A DNA stretch of 64,000 nucleotides from Leptobrachium leishanense (GCA_009667805.1 CM019065.1:15388952-15452951); one strand, 5' to 3'; positions 33,060 through 44,465 are shown, counted from the stretch's first letter. Notes: a model not told the origin generated them from the letters alone. Numbers and translations: made by a program.

Positions 33060-35352
33060 AGGTTGATAGGTATTTTTGCAGTATATGCATTGCATTTTCT
33101 AATTCTACTTCACCATTCGTTAGTGGCTGTACAAATTTTAGGCATTGCTATGAGGCTGTTAACAAACATGAGACATCAAAATCTCACTGTGATGATGTAA
33201 ATACGTACTTTACTATAAAAAAGGACCGAAATATTGATACATTAATAAACCGGGCACATGCTTCCAAAAAAAAGAAGGATATACTTCAGAATATTGAAGT
33301 AATGAAACGCATCTTTGATATTGTCAAACTGCTGGCAAAACAAGGGTTACCTTTTCGTGCCCGCGGAACTAATGAATCATTGTACAATTTGAACAATTGT
33401 GAAATTAATCAGGGGAACGTTTTAGAGATAGTTTTATTTCTTTCATGTTATGATGATCCACTTAAAAATCATATTGAAAAATGTGTTTTGGAAAGTGAAC
33501 GTAGGAAAAAACTGCGAACCAGGAGGCTCCTGACAAAACAGACAGCTGGTCGGGGATCCCTTGTGACATTTTTGTCATATAATACCGTAAAAAAAGTAAT
33601 CAGGGCAATCGTGCAGAGCATGAAGACATCAATAGTGTCTGAAATTGGAGAGAAGAGATTTAGTATACAAGTAGATTCAACGCAAGATGTTGGAGTAGTT
33701 GACCAAGCTACAGTGGTAGTTAGGTATGTAAAAGAGGAATTGGTTAAGGAACGTCTTATCTCTGTTTTACCAGTGAAAGACGCATCAGGGAGAGGACTCA
33801 ATGAGCTCTTAAAGTCAAGTTTTCAAGTTCCAGGATTGAATTACAAAAAGATAGCAGGGGAATCGTTTGATGGAGCAGCAAACATGAGAAGTGCTTATGT
33901 GGGTTTGCGTGCTCATATTGCCAAAGAAGTGTCCAACTCTGTTTACATTTGGTGCTATAGTCACCTCTTAAACCTGTGCATCAGTGATTGCTGTGATGTT
34001 CAAGAAGCCAAAAAATTTTTTGGTCTTCTACATCGGTTAGGAACTCTTTTTGGAGATTCTCACAAGACAATGAATGTTTGGAGGGAACAGCTTGAAAAGC
34101 GACATAGTCATGAAAAATTGCTCAGGCTGCAAAAAATTGGAGAGACAAGATGGTGGGCTAAAGATAAAGCTCTCAACTGGCTGTTTGGTGAAAAACACTC
34201 TATTTTTGGACACACTAGAAGTTTTATTGTTGGTTTCAAAACTTACACAGTCAGATTCAAAAACAACTTCTGAGGCTAATGCTCTGTCAGAAAACCTTTG
34301 CAGGTTTAAGACCATTTTAACAGCACAACTTTTTTTGTCTGTTTTTGATGTTGTTGGACCGGTTTCAAAATATCTGCAAACAAGTGGTCTAGACTATATG
34401 GTGGCATGGAAAATGGTAGAAACTGCAGTTAATCAACTTAAAAAAATAAAATTTTCACAAATTGAAGTAAAAACAAAACACTTTGCAAAGAAAGTGAATG
34501 ACCTGATGGTAGAAAGAGAGGGCCTTGATTCAGTGGAAGTTGAAACAGAGCTCCAACAGAGGAGAATTACAAGAACAAAGCGTATGGCTGGAGAATCCTC
34601 CATCGATGAGCAACCAATTAGTCAAATCCAACGTTTTCGAGTTCATGTTTTCAGGCCAGTTTTGGACCAGATTATAGGAAGTATGACTGGGAGATTCTCT
34701 GAAAATAAACAGCTAATTTTGGACTCCCAATATTTGGATCCTCGTTCCTTTGACAAAATTCGAAAAGATCCAAATGTGTTAGAGGCAGGAGCGCTACAGA
34801 AAATTTCTCAGTTGGCAGAAGTGGATGAGTCGTCTCTGAAAAGTGAATTATTGAGTTTTGCCAACTTGTTTCCACAACTTGCAGAAGATGAGAGTAGGAA
34901 GCAAGACCTAGTTCTTGTTAGTTCTGAGGAAAGTGACGATGAACAGGATGATAATCCTGTTAATACTGGTGGTGGTGCTGCTGATGATGATGAGTGGGGT
35001 TCTTTTACAGATTGTGTGGATCCAGAAACAAAATGCAAATCATGTAAAAAAAATTCTTTGTTGCCACAGATTTCTTAGAAAGTATTGTCTTTTCTCTGCT
35101 GCTTTTGAAAATCTCTCTGTTGTGTATGAATACCTGCTAACGCTCTCTTTCACTCAAGTGACATGTGAAAGGGCATTTAGTAAGTTAAAACTTCTAAAGA
35201 CTCGCTTGAGAGCCACAATGGGACAAGAACTTCTTGATGCACTTATGATAATGTCAGTTGAAAGGGATCTTTTGGAACTTGTTCATTTCCCAGATGTTCT
35301 GGAAAGAATCCGTAGCACCTCTCCTTTGATGAGGTCTTTGTTAACGGAGTAA
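33060..35352 (+). pseudogene. hAT transposase, ZMYM1/TTF-finger type (frameshifted)
   Basis: A TTF-type zinc-finger stretch is read upstream of the first ATG (FCSICIAFSN, then NKHETSKSHCDDV, about 33065-33190). The DUF4371-like core follows (33302-34273): IQVDSTQDVG, ESFDGAANMRSAYVGL, WCYSHLLNLCISDCC (CxxH motif) and ETRWWAKD (RW motif). Coding continues in another frame at about 34240-35078 and ends with the dimerisation domain at about 35080-35352 (VTCERAFSKLKLLKTRLR). At least two frameshifts. The family also includes host-domesticated ZMYM genes, but here the termini and target duplication show a transposon. It owns the 30053-40952 element. Confidence 0.88.
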
Positions 35353-35450
35353 AAAATGATCTGTCCAAATGGGAGTAGTATCATATACACAATACATCCT
35401 AACATGTTCTTCAGAAGCCAGTTATAATATATAGTTTACCATTTGAGGGT

Positions 35451-37147
35451 TGTCACGGAAGGGACATAGGGGCTCGGCGCAGCGAGACCCAGGACTCAAA
35501 CCCAAGACATTTTTAAAAGGACCTTGTTTTCCTTTGAACGTTTGCAGTGTGCGTTTCAATGTATGAACAGTTTATTTTCCTTGCTAGATGTGGTTTTACT
35601 TGATGTGCTGTATTAAGATGTACCCTGTGTGATTTTAAATATACTTTACATCGTTTGGTTTTAGTTTAATTTAGTTTAGTGAAATGACATAGCTTTGGTT
35701 TTAAAACATACCTATATTCCTGTAGATAAATGTGTGTTTCTGTAGCTAGTAAACAAGTTTTGCTGTTGTGTAATTTATGCGTCAGGGATTTTCCCATTAT
35801 CTAGGTACATGTTTAATTTAAGGGATCTCTGATAGTGTGTGTTTAATCTGATGTGCTGGAACAATGGATATACAAATGTTGTGTGCGCTGAAGGCTAAGA
35901 GAATGTGAAGAATGTTGATTGTAAATAACTGACATAATCTAATTAGTATGGGTGTGCTAGTAATTAGTATGGGTATGCAAATTGTGACTGTTATACTTCA
36001 GCATAAATAGTGGCGTTGTTCATTAAAAGAGTTCAGTTCATCTGAGTGTTTGAAACATACAGCTCTGCCTGGTGTTGTCATTTGACGTCGGCTACATATC
36101 ACCACCACCCAGGAACGGGTCACTCTAACTCCGCAGCAGAACATCGATTCGCCGCGCCGTTGCGCCACCTTGAATCGGTATCTTGGGATACCGCAACCAC
36201 CCCGAATCGGGACCTCGGCTGAGCGCCGTGCTGTATTAAGATGTACCCTGTGTGATTTTAAATATACTTTACATCGTTTGGTTTTAGTTTAATTTAGTTT
36301 AGTGAAATGACATAGCTTTGGTTTTAAAACATACCTATATTCCTGTAGATAAATGTGTGTTTCTGTAGCTAGTAAACAAGTTTTGCTGTTGTGTAATTTA
36401 TGCGTCAGGGATTTTCCCCATTATCTAGGTACATGTTTAATTTAAGGGATCTCTGATAGTGTGTGTTTAATCTGATGTGCTGGAACAATGGATATACAAA
36501 TGTTGTGTGCGCTGAAGGCTAAGAGAATGTGAAGAATGTTGATTGTAAATAACTGACATAATCTAATTAGTATGGGTGTGCTAGTAATTAGTATGGGTAT
36601 GCAAATTGTGACTGTTATACTTCAGCATAAATAGTGGCGTTGTTCATTAAAAGAGTTCAGTTCATCTGAGTGTTTGAAACATACAGCTCTGCCTGGTGTT
36701 GTCATTTGACGTTGGCTACATATCACCACCACCCAGGAACGGGTCACTCTAACTCCGCAGCAGAACATCGATTCGCCGCGCCATTGCGCCACCTTGAATC
36801 GGTATTTTGGGATACCGCAACCACCCCGAATCGGGACCTCGGCTGAGCGCCGTGCCTGCATCTGCAAGGAGACTCTACCGAACCTCGATTCGCCACGCAG
36901 ACCGTCTCCAGCCCTTCAATGGTCAGTAGATCCGCTGCTCGAGACGCCGAGTGCCGTGCCACTCGGTAGTCGGGCGGATTTCCACCGTGGGTGCCCCATC
37001 TACTCTCCAGATCTCCACCGCCACGTGGTCTTCTACCCAAGCCGCTCGAGACGCCGGGTGCCGTGCCACTTGGTAGTCGGGCTTGGCAACACCAAAGAGG
37101 GGGTCAGATAGAGAAGGACCGCAGGCGGATACGCCCATTCCGTCATA
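35451..37147 (+). repeat. 5' LTR with an internal 623-bp tandem duplication
   Basis: The segment 35605-36227 is repeated at 36228-36851, joined at the short homology GTGC (GTGCTG against GTGCCTG). Without it the LTR would be about 1,070 bp, as is the 3' LTR. Each copy has a TATA-like CATAAATAG (about 36001-36010, 36625-36634), so the duplication doubles the likely promoter. The downstream part is GC-rich with repeats of CGAGACGCCG. Confidence 0.9.
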
Positions 37148-37148
37148 C

Positions 37149-37166
37149 TGGTGGCAGCGGTGGGAT
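37149..37166 (+). promoter_or_regulatory. primer-binding site, tRNA-Leu
   Basis: TGGTGGCAGCGGTGGGAT begins one base after the LTR end. It is complementary to the conserved 3' end of vertebrate tRNA-Leu (ATCCCACCGCTGCCA plus CCA), from memory of that tRNA. It would prime minus-strand synthesis. Confidence 0.9.
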
Positions 37167-37201
37167 CGCTCTCTGCAACCCACAGCAAGGAGACCTACAC
37201 C

Positions 37202-39625
37202 ATGGCGGTGTACAGCTATTACAACAGGGACACCCTGTGGGGCATGCTGGAGAATCGGGGAGGTACCCCAGGCTCTAAACGCAAGAAGACCTTGATCAAG
37301 GAGCTGCAGGTCCTAGACCGGGTGGGCGCGACGACGGTGAAGCCACCCGCCCCCACCCCTGTCCTCGCAGAGAAATCGGAAGATGCCTTCGTCAGAAAGG
37401 CGCGGCAACAGATCGCCCTACTCGGAACTGCCCCATCGGAGGCGGACATAAGCAAGGTGATCCAGGAGGTCCGGCAGGAAGAGGAGCGGGACAAGGAGCG
37501 TGAGGAGCGGGACAAGGACCGCGAGGAGCAAGAGAAGGACCGCGAGGAGCAAGAGAAGGTCCGTCAGCACGAGTTGCGGATGGCGGCGCTTAGTGCAAGA
37601 AGGAGTGAACTTTCTAACCCCGTCCCCAAACCCGTAGAACCCTGGGTCGAGGTTTACAGCTCGACTGGAGCTTCACCCCGGGAATCTGCACCCCCCAGTG
37701 ATCACCCTTTCGGGACTTACAGCTCGCCTGGAGCCTGTATTGGGGACATCGCACATCCAGCGACCCTTGGATGGAGACTTACAGCTCGTCTGGAGCTGCA
37801 TCCGAGGACGCCACACCCCCAGCGAGTGGCAGTGCCACTGTTTCAGCACCCTCGCGGACTCGAGGGCGGAATTCCCGAGAAGGCTGCAGGAGGGCCTGGT
37901 CCGGTACCATGGGTCCACAGTGGAGCCCACCGGGTACGAGTGGCGAGACGAGATCCGCCAGGAACTTTGGTACGAGGCCCTGTACCATGAGAGGGACTAC
38001 CATGCCGTCTATGTTCCCTCCGACGCTGTCATCCACCGGGTGCAGTATGACGCTCGAGCAGCGTTCCTGCAAGATCGGGCCCCGGAGGAGTGGGAGGCAG
38101 AGCTCCAGTACCTGGTGCAGCAGGAGATTGCACTGGACGCCGCGTACCGCGCGCTCCGGTGGCTAGCCGGCCCCCTGATACCCCGCACCATTGACGGCGC
38201 CTCCACCGCAGGGCCCCGCTATGGTGGCACGGGGCTGCTCTACGAGAGCATGGCCACAGACCCTGGGTTCGGAGAAGAGACAGAAGAGCGGTCGGAGGAG
38301 ATACTGGAGCGACGGGAACAGGAGCTCCCGTACGACAGCAGGGACTCGGAGTTCGAGGAACTGGAGTTCCTAGCAGAGCGAGAGTGGGAGCTCGAGAAGG
38401 CCTACAGGAGATTGTTGGACAGCGTTCCGCAGTCGGGTCTGAGTCCCATGTACTGGGACGGGTCGGCGGAAGGAACCGACAGTCCACAGGACTTGGAAGT
38501 ATGGGAGGCCGAGATGCTCCCATGGGTCCCCGTTGGGGCCCCAGCAGAAGAAGCTACCCCCTTCAACTCGCAGGATGACACGGTGTCCGTGCCCACGGGA
38601 CCAGCGGAGGAGCTGGCAACGGGGCAGAGCGCCGCGGGCCTCTGCCCCCCCTCAGCAGCAGAGAAAGTTATCCTCCACCCAGCAGAAGAGCTGGCCACGG
38701 GACAGAGCGCCGCTGGCCTCTGCCCACTTCCCACAGTCTGCCAGGAGGAGCAGACAGATGGTTCCCCCGGGCTGGGTTTTTCGCAGCCATTGACCGCCCT
38801 GGGGATGGAAGAAACCACCCTCCCGCAAGGAGGCCCCACCCAGCCGAAGAGCTGGCCACAGGGCAGAGTGCCGCTGGCCTCTGCCCACCTTTTCCCAGCT
38901 GTCCCGAGGAGCAGGAGGGGGATACCCTGGAGCTGTTTTTCCCACAGCCGCTTGCTTCGTCCGACCCCCTGATTGTTATTTCTGCACCCACCCCCCCAGC
39001 AGAAGAGTTGGCAACGGGGCAGAGGGCCGCTGGCCTCTGCCCATTTCCTACTATCCACCCCAAGGAGCAGAAGGGGGATACCCTCGGGCTACCTATCCCG
39101 CAGCCACGGATCTCACCCGAGATGGAGGACGTCCTTCCCCTGCCGGGTGAGTCTTCTCCAGCATTCACCACCCCAGCCGATGCACTGGTGGCGGAGCAGA
39201 GCCGGTTGCCAACCTGCCCCTCCTTGCAACCCTTTGGCCCGGAGGCCCTCGGCCGCCACCGGCTTTATCAACGGCTGACCAAGGCACTTGGGGCGCCTGC
39301 CTTTAGCCCCCTTTTTCCCCGAGTACCCGAGACCACTGGAGATGGCACAGGTGGTACCTCTCCCAACCACGAGACACTTATTCCGGAGGGGGTACCCGAA
39401 GGACTTACAACCTGCCAGGCACGGCCGCGAGCACCACTGGAGAAGCCTGGCGGCTCGCCTCTTGCCCACGGACTATGGGCCGCAGAGACTGCACCGACTC
39501 CCCCTATACGACCCGTGTGGGTCCAACCGGGCTCGTCGGACTTTGGAAAGGGGGAGGAGTGTCACGGAAGGGACATAGGGGCTCGGCGCAGCGAGACCCA
39601 GGACTCAAACCCAAGACATTTTTAA
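37202..39625 (+). pseudogene. gag-like region of the LTR retrotransposon (three frames)
   Basis: The ATG at 37202 (context ACCATGG) starts MAVYSYYNRDTLWGMLENRG, resembling the N-terminus of frog gypsy gag proteins, and continues into a charged coiled-coil (ERDKEREERDKDREEQEKD). The frame shifts near 37700 into a 424-codon frame (to 38972) with WYEALYHERDYHAVY and WEAELQYLVQQEIALDAAYR, Glu-rich, followed by a repeated PAEELATGQSAAGLCP motif that recurs four or more times across frames. A third frame ends inside the 3' LTR. No zinc knuckle, protease, RT or integrase signature was found. Frames do not join cleanly; either frameshifts or degenerate. Confidence 0.7.
39546..39559 (+). promoter_or_regulatory. 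polypurine tract
   Basis: GAAAGGGGGAGGAG directly precedes the 3' LTR (TGTCACGG at 39560), the position and composition expected for the plus-strand primer. Confidence 0.85.
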
Positions 39626-40630
39626 AAGGACCTTGTTTTCCTTTGAACGTTTGCAGTGTGCGTTTCAATGTATGAACAGTTTATTTTCCTTGCTAGATGT
39701 GGTTTTACTTGATGTGCTGTATTAAGATGTACCCTGTGTGATTTTAAATATACTTTACATCGTTTGGTTTTAGTTTAATTTAGTTTAGTGAAATGACATA
39801 GCTTTGGTTTTAAAACATACTTATATTCCTGTAGATAAATGTGTGTTTCTGTAGCCAGTAAACAAGTTTTGCTGCTGTGTAATTTATGCGTCAGGGATTT
39901 TCCCTTATCTAGGTACATGTTTAATTTAAGGGATCTCTGATAGTGTGTGTTTAATCTGATGTGCTGGAACAATGGATATACAAATGTTGTGTGCGCTGAA
40001 GGCTAAGAGAATGTGAAGAATGTTGATTGTAAATAACTGACATAATCTAATTAGTATGGGTGTGCTAGTAATTAGTATGGGTATGCAAATTGTGACTGTT
40101 ATACTTCAGCATAAATAGTGGCGTTGTTCATTAAAAGAGTTCAGTTCATCTGAGTGTTTGAAACATACAGCTCTGCCTGGTGTTGTCATTTTACGTCGGC
40201 TACATATCACCACCACCCAGGAACGGGTCACTCTAACTCCGCAGCAGAACATCGATTCGCCGCGCCGTTGCGCCACCTTGAATCGGTATCTTGGGATACC
40301 GCAACCACCCCGAATCGGGACCTCGGCTGAGCGCCGTGCCTGCATCTGCAAGGAGACTCTACCGAACCTCGATTCGCCACGCAGACCGTCTCCAGCCCTT
40401 CAATGGTCAGTAGATCCGCTACTCGAGACGCCGAGTGCCGTGCCACTCGGTAGTCGGGCGGATTTCCACCGTGGGTGCCCCATCTACTCTCCAGATCTCC
40501 ACCGCCACGTGGTCTTCTACCCAAGCCGCTCGAGACGCCGGGTGCCGTGCCACTCGGTAGTCGGGCTTGGCAACACCAAAGAGGGGGTCAGATAGAGCAG
40601 GACCGCAGGCGGATACTCCATTCCGTCATA
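39560..40630 (+). repeat. 3' LTR (1,071 bp)
   Basis: Nearly identical to the 5' LTR apart from lacking its 623-bp duplication and a few substitutions or short indels (for example CATACTTATATT against CATACCTATATT, and ATACTCCATT against ATACGCCCATT near the end). The similarity implies a relatively recent insertion; I did not compute a divergence. Confidence 0.92.
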
Positions 40631-40960
40631 AGGGTGTTATGCGTCCTTGGTTTTTATTTAACTACAAATAATTCTAAAGTTAATATTTGGTTCGTGTAAT
40701 AGATTTTGTTTGCTTACTTGATTCTCAAAAGTAAAAATATTGTTTTCTGTATTCTGGCTAATTTATGATGTGTATATTATATATATATATATATTTAGAG
40801 TTCTATAATTATTTTAAACAGTAATAAACTGTTATTTATTACTTAATTTGCTTCCCGTGTCTGTTTTTACTTAAACATGGGCCCGAGTTGCGGAACCCTG
40901 GGCCTCTGTGTGGTGCTTGCCACCCGGGCCAAAAGTTGCCAGTCAGCCCCTGATCCTCGT

Positions 40961-41373
40961 ACCAGCGCACATTCGCATTTGCGATCACAATGTTAAGTAT
41001 AGGAAGCGCGCAGTACAGTAAACTCGCGCAGGATTCGCGCAGGTCCAGCCACGGTAGACGATTGCGTGTGGTTGTTGCGCTGACTATGTAATACGGGATT
41101 AGGAGCAAATGGTTTTACCCCGCACGTTAACTTTTTTGCGCCGGCGTGAAGATTGTAATAGAGCCCTCTGACTTTTATAGATCGGCTGGAACCAATCATT
41201 ATACCAGCAATCGCGCCCCAAGAATGGGCACCCCATGGATTGACAAGTTTTAAATCTTCAGTAACAAGACCACGACTAATGCTTTTGAAGGAGTATAGAC
41301 TATAGACAGACTGCCCATTTCCTGAACATTCGCATACCATCTCTTTGGAGAGGTAAGGGTTAATCTCCAAGCA
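40961..41373. other. flank of the hAT insertions, no gene
   Basis: Restored target sequence after the ZMYM-type element, with short CG-rich words (TTCGCATTTGCGATC, CTCGCGCAGGATTCGCGCAGG). It resembles 28400-28520 and 59222-59430 in having words such as TTCGCGCAAA-type and GATTGTAATA. Probably an old MITE, but ends are not clear. Confidence 0.35.
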
Positions 41374-41589
41374 CCAGTGTTCAGGACAGCCATCAGAAAT
41401 GATGGGGCCCCTTAGTGAACCTCACGATGGGGCCCCCCCACCCCCTGGCACTCCCTCAACCTCTAACAGCTTTTCTCCCCCTTCCAAATAAATAAGAGGA
41501 CATAACATAGCACCACAGCAATAAAACTCACAGTAATGTGCAGTGTGTATGAGTGTATCACAGAATCCACAGCAATAAATCTCACAGTA

Positions 41590-42780
41590 ATGGGATGTAT
41601 ATGATGGCCTTTGGGTCTGGGTCTGGGGTCTGTGCCTGTTCCCTGAGCTGGACCCTGGGTCTGGTTTGTGCCTTGGGGTCTGTGTCTTGGGGTCTGGGCC
41701 CTGGGCCTTGGGGTCTGTGCTCTGGGCCTTGGGGTCTGGGCTGGGCCTGGGCCTTGTGGTCTGGTCTGGGCCCTGGGTCTGGGCCTTGGGGTCTGGTCCT
41801 TGGTCTGGTCCCTGAGTCTGGTCTGGGGTCTGGGCCCTGAGTCTGGGCCTGGTTCCTGGGTCTGGGCTCTGATCCCTGGGGTCTGGTCCCTGGGGCTGGG
41901 CCTTGGGGTCTATGGCTCTGGGTCTAGGCTGGGCCTGGTCCTTGGGGTCTGAGCCCAGTCCCTTGGTCTGGGCTCTGGTCCCTGGGTCTGGGCCTTGGGG
42001 TCTGGGCCTTGGGGTCTGGGCCCTGGGGTCTGGGCCTTGGTCCCTGGGGCCTGGTCCCTGGGTCATGGGTCTGGCCTGGGCCCTGGGTCTGGGCCTTGGG
42101 TTCTGGGGCCTGGTCCCTGGGGTCTGGGCCTTGGTCCCTGGGGCCTGGTCTCTGGGGTCTGGGCCTTGGGGTCTGGGAATGGTCTTTGGGTCTGGGCTCT
42201 TGTCCCTGGGTCTGAGTCTTGGGGTTTGGGGCTGGGCCCTGGGTTCTGGTCCCTGGGTCTGGGCCTTGGTCCCTGGGGCCTGGTCCCTGGGGTCTGGGCC
42301 TTGGTCCCTGGGGCCTGGTCCCTGGGGTCTGGGCCTTTGTCTAGGGCCTGGTCCCTGGGGTCTGGGCCCTGAGTCTGGGCCTTGGGGTCTGGGCTGGGCC
42401 TGGGTCTGGGCCTTGGGGGGCTGGTCCCTGGGGCTGGGCCTTGGGGTCTGGGCCCTGGGGTCTAGGCTGGGCCTGGTCCCTGGGGTCTGGGCCTTGGGGT
42501 CTGGGTCCTGAGTCTGGTCTGGGCCCTGGGTCTGGACCTGGTCCCTGGGTCTGGGGCCTGGGGTCTGGGCCCTGGGTCTGGCCTGGTCCCTGGGTCTGGG
42601 CTCTGGTCCCTGGGTCTGGTCCATGGGGCTGGCCTTGGGGTCTGGGCCCTTGGTCTGGTCCTAGTCCCTGGGTCTGGCCTGGGTCCTGGGTCTGGGCCTT
42701 GGGGGTCTGGGCCTTGGAGGTCTGGGGCCTGGTCCCTGGGTCTGGCCTGGGCCCTGGGTCTAGGCTGGGCCCTGGCTCAC
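41590..42780 (+). repeat. CTGGGGTCTGGGCCTTGG minisatellite
   Basis: About 1.2 kb built from CTGGGTCTGGGC, CCTTGGGGTCTGG and TCCCTGGGGCCTGG words in variable order, i.e. an irregular array derived from a CCTGGG hexamer. The 400-codon minus-strand frame (QGPDPRDQAPGTKAQ-like) is a by-product. G-runs on one strand make quadruplex formation conceivable. Confidence 0.92.
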
Positions 42781-42990
42781 CATTCCACCGTCTTCCTTCC
42801 CTCTCCTCCTTCCTTCAGCTCTTCTTTTCTTCTCTCTTCTGCTCTTCTTTTCTTCTCTCTTCTGCTCTTCGGCAAAGGCCCTCCGTCTCAGGTGCGCAGC
42901 TTCACTGACTGGAGGGGGCGGAGCCAAAGCAGTGTGCTTGGAAGGACCCCGCATGCTGCTTGGCCCCGCCCAGCCAGTCAGCGAAGCGGC

Positions 42991-43029
42991 CAGGAGCCGG
43001 AGGAGACACAGTGTCTCCTCCGGCTCCTG
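42991..43029. repeat. perfect 39-nt palindrome
   Basis: CAGGAGCCGGAGGAGACAC and its exact complement around a single central A. Outside it, CTGACTGGAGGGGGCGG pairs imperfectly with CCCCGCCCAGCCAGTCAG, giving a larger fold-back. Confidence 0.9.
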
Positions 43030-43172
43030 CAGCAGAGACACAGTCAGCTCCGGATTCGGACTCATAGAGTCCGATACCGGAGCAGTAAAAGGGCGCCGCT
43101 GCTGCCGTCGGGGCCCCAGGCCCCTTACGGTAGCATGGGGCGTAATGCCCTGATGGCGGCCCTGCCAGTGTT

Positions 43173-44037
43173 CACTATTGTTGCAAACAAAGGTCAAAAG
43201 ATTAGTTATGTCCTTGGTCATACAGTGCTTTGAATGGCCTCATCCATCTCTCCCTCTTGTAGGTAGGGACGTAGCTCCACCCAGTACCTGTGCTCCAGCA
43301 TTGAGAACCAGGGACCTGCAGTGAGGTAGTCCAACTTTAAGGAAAATGACGACCTGCCTGGATTTCCTTCCTGCACCATATGAAATATGCATGCTGGAGG
43401 GCAGCACTTTTCCTTTTTCTCCCCTCTGCATGAAATAGTATTATGTATCCAGGAAAACATGGCTGACCTGGTCACCCTGGGAGCCACATCGGTGTCTCCA
43501 TCGGATATATCTATTAATTGTTTATCCATACCCAGTATGGAATTTCTACATACTGTCATGAAGCACTTTGCATTCGCTGCCCACCAGGTGAAAGAATAAA
43601 ATATGTTTAGGCAAAACCGGCTGGACGTGATGACCCCAAGCAAAAGTGTTCCCGGACTCCGATCCTGTCACAGGATGTTGGCCACGTGGTGCCATTGTCT
43701 AGAGAGCAGTTGGCACATGACCTGTACGCAGGAACATGGGCACGAGAAGACATCGAGGTCACGAAGCACTCACTAGGGATTGTTCACTAAAAGCCTTTGT
43801 CAATTGTTTTTGCAACCGTGATACACAAAGATGACCCAGACGGAGAATATCAAAGCATGACAGGGGAAGCGTCCAATGATCAGACATCGCCTGATGTCCT
43901 TTGATTTTCTCTCTCTGGATCACAGGACATTAAAGTTGCACTGTATAAAAATGTACCCACTTTTTTCCCCCTTTAAATGGACACTAACACCAAAAAATTG
44001 AGATGTCCTTATCGTATTTATTTTCTGTTGCTGATAT
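43173..44037. other. unassigned stretch, no gene recognised
   Basis: Moderately GC-balanced DNA with only short frames, the longest 141 codons on the minus strand (43218-43643) with no domain I know. I see no terminal repeats or tandem structure. Possibly old unique sequence. Confidence 0.4.
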
Positions 44038-44040
44038 CTT

Positions 44041-44465
44041 AGGCTAGGGTCAGACGAGCATGATTTCTACGGACGTACGTCAGTACGGAAGACACAGTAG
44101 TGACCACACAGTCCGTTTATCACTGACATATTTTGACGGATGTAGCAGGGAAAATAAATTAAAAAGCAAAACCATTTTGTCCGTGAAAAATGCTGGACGT
44201 ATAAATGCAGTCCGTCTGACCACGTTCCATCACTCACACACAAAGCTATGCAGACGTTGCGGACGCAGCGCACTTTGTGCAGCCGTTCTAGGGGTTGTAC
44301 GTTCTTGCCTGCCTTGCGTCCGTTTGCCGCGGCCGTGGTGCGTCCGCAGTTCAGTGCGGACGTACTTCATGTGTCAGGCTCCAATGGACTTTCTTTCATG
44401 CTATCACGGACGTACTTTTAGGCGCAATCACGGACGTGAACACTACGCTCGTCTGACCCCAGCCT
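44041..44465 (+). mobile_element. TTA-target MITE (GGCTAGGGTCAGACGAGC), copy 1
   Basis: Begins AGGCTAGGGTCAGACGAGC and ends GCTCGTCTGACCCCAGCCT, with TTA on both sides. Interior rich in ACGGACGTAC palindromes. The 3-bp TTA duplication suggests PIF/Harbinger; no transposase. Confidence 0.85.

Larger units (their letters stand above)
35451..40630 (+). mobile_element. gag-only LTR retrotransposon (5.2 kb), intact ends
   Basis: 5' LTR 35451-37147, 3' LTR 39560-40630, both starting TGTCACGGAAGG and ending CCGTCATA. Perfect 5-bp duplication AGGGT at 35446-35450 and 40631-40635. A tRNA-Leu primer-binding site follows the 5' LTR and a purine tract precedes the 3' LTR. The 2.4-kb interior has gag-like frames but no protease, RT or integrase, so it must have been moved in trans. 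Gypsy-like is my best guess from the 5-bp duplication. Confidence 0.93.
30053..40952 (+). mobile_element. ZMYM1-like hAT element, with nested elements (10.9 kb total)
   Basis: Left terminus CAGGGGCGGACTGG at 30053; right terminus, reversed, CAGGGGCTGACTGG ending at 40952; both share GGGTGGCAAGC about 25 bp further in. The perfect 8-bp duplication ATCCTCGT lies at 30045-30052 and 40953-40960, as expected for hAT. Its own sequence is about 30053-30353, 32977-35450 and 40636-40952. Nested: piggyBac-type element 30354-32972 (itself holding a Tc1) and an LTR retrotransposon 35451-40630. Confidence 0.92.
41382..43164 (+). mobile_element. hAT-type MITE with CTGGG-rich minisatellite (1,783 bp)
   Basis: Left CAGGACAGCCATCAG, right (reversed) CAGGGCCGCCATCAG. 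The perfect 8-bp duplication CCAGTGTT lies at 41374-41381 and 43165-43172. Interior: minisatellite 41590-42780, a pyrimidine-rich CTTCTTTTCTTCTCTCTTCTG duplication, and a GC-rich fold-back region 42890-43080. No transposase. Confidence 0.92.

Noticed and set aside
33060..35352. Host ZMYM1-type gene
   Set aside because: Frameshifts, absence of introns and a surrounding hAT inverted-terminus pair with an 8-bp duplication show a transposon copy.
41422..42624. 400-codon proline/glutamine/aspartate-rich minus-strand ORF
   Set aside because: It is the translation of the CTGGG-rich minisatellite within a TSD-bounded MITE and has no domain.
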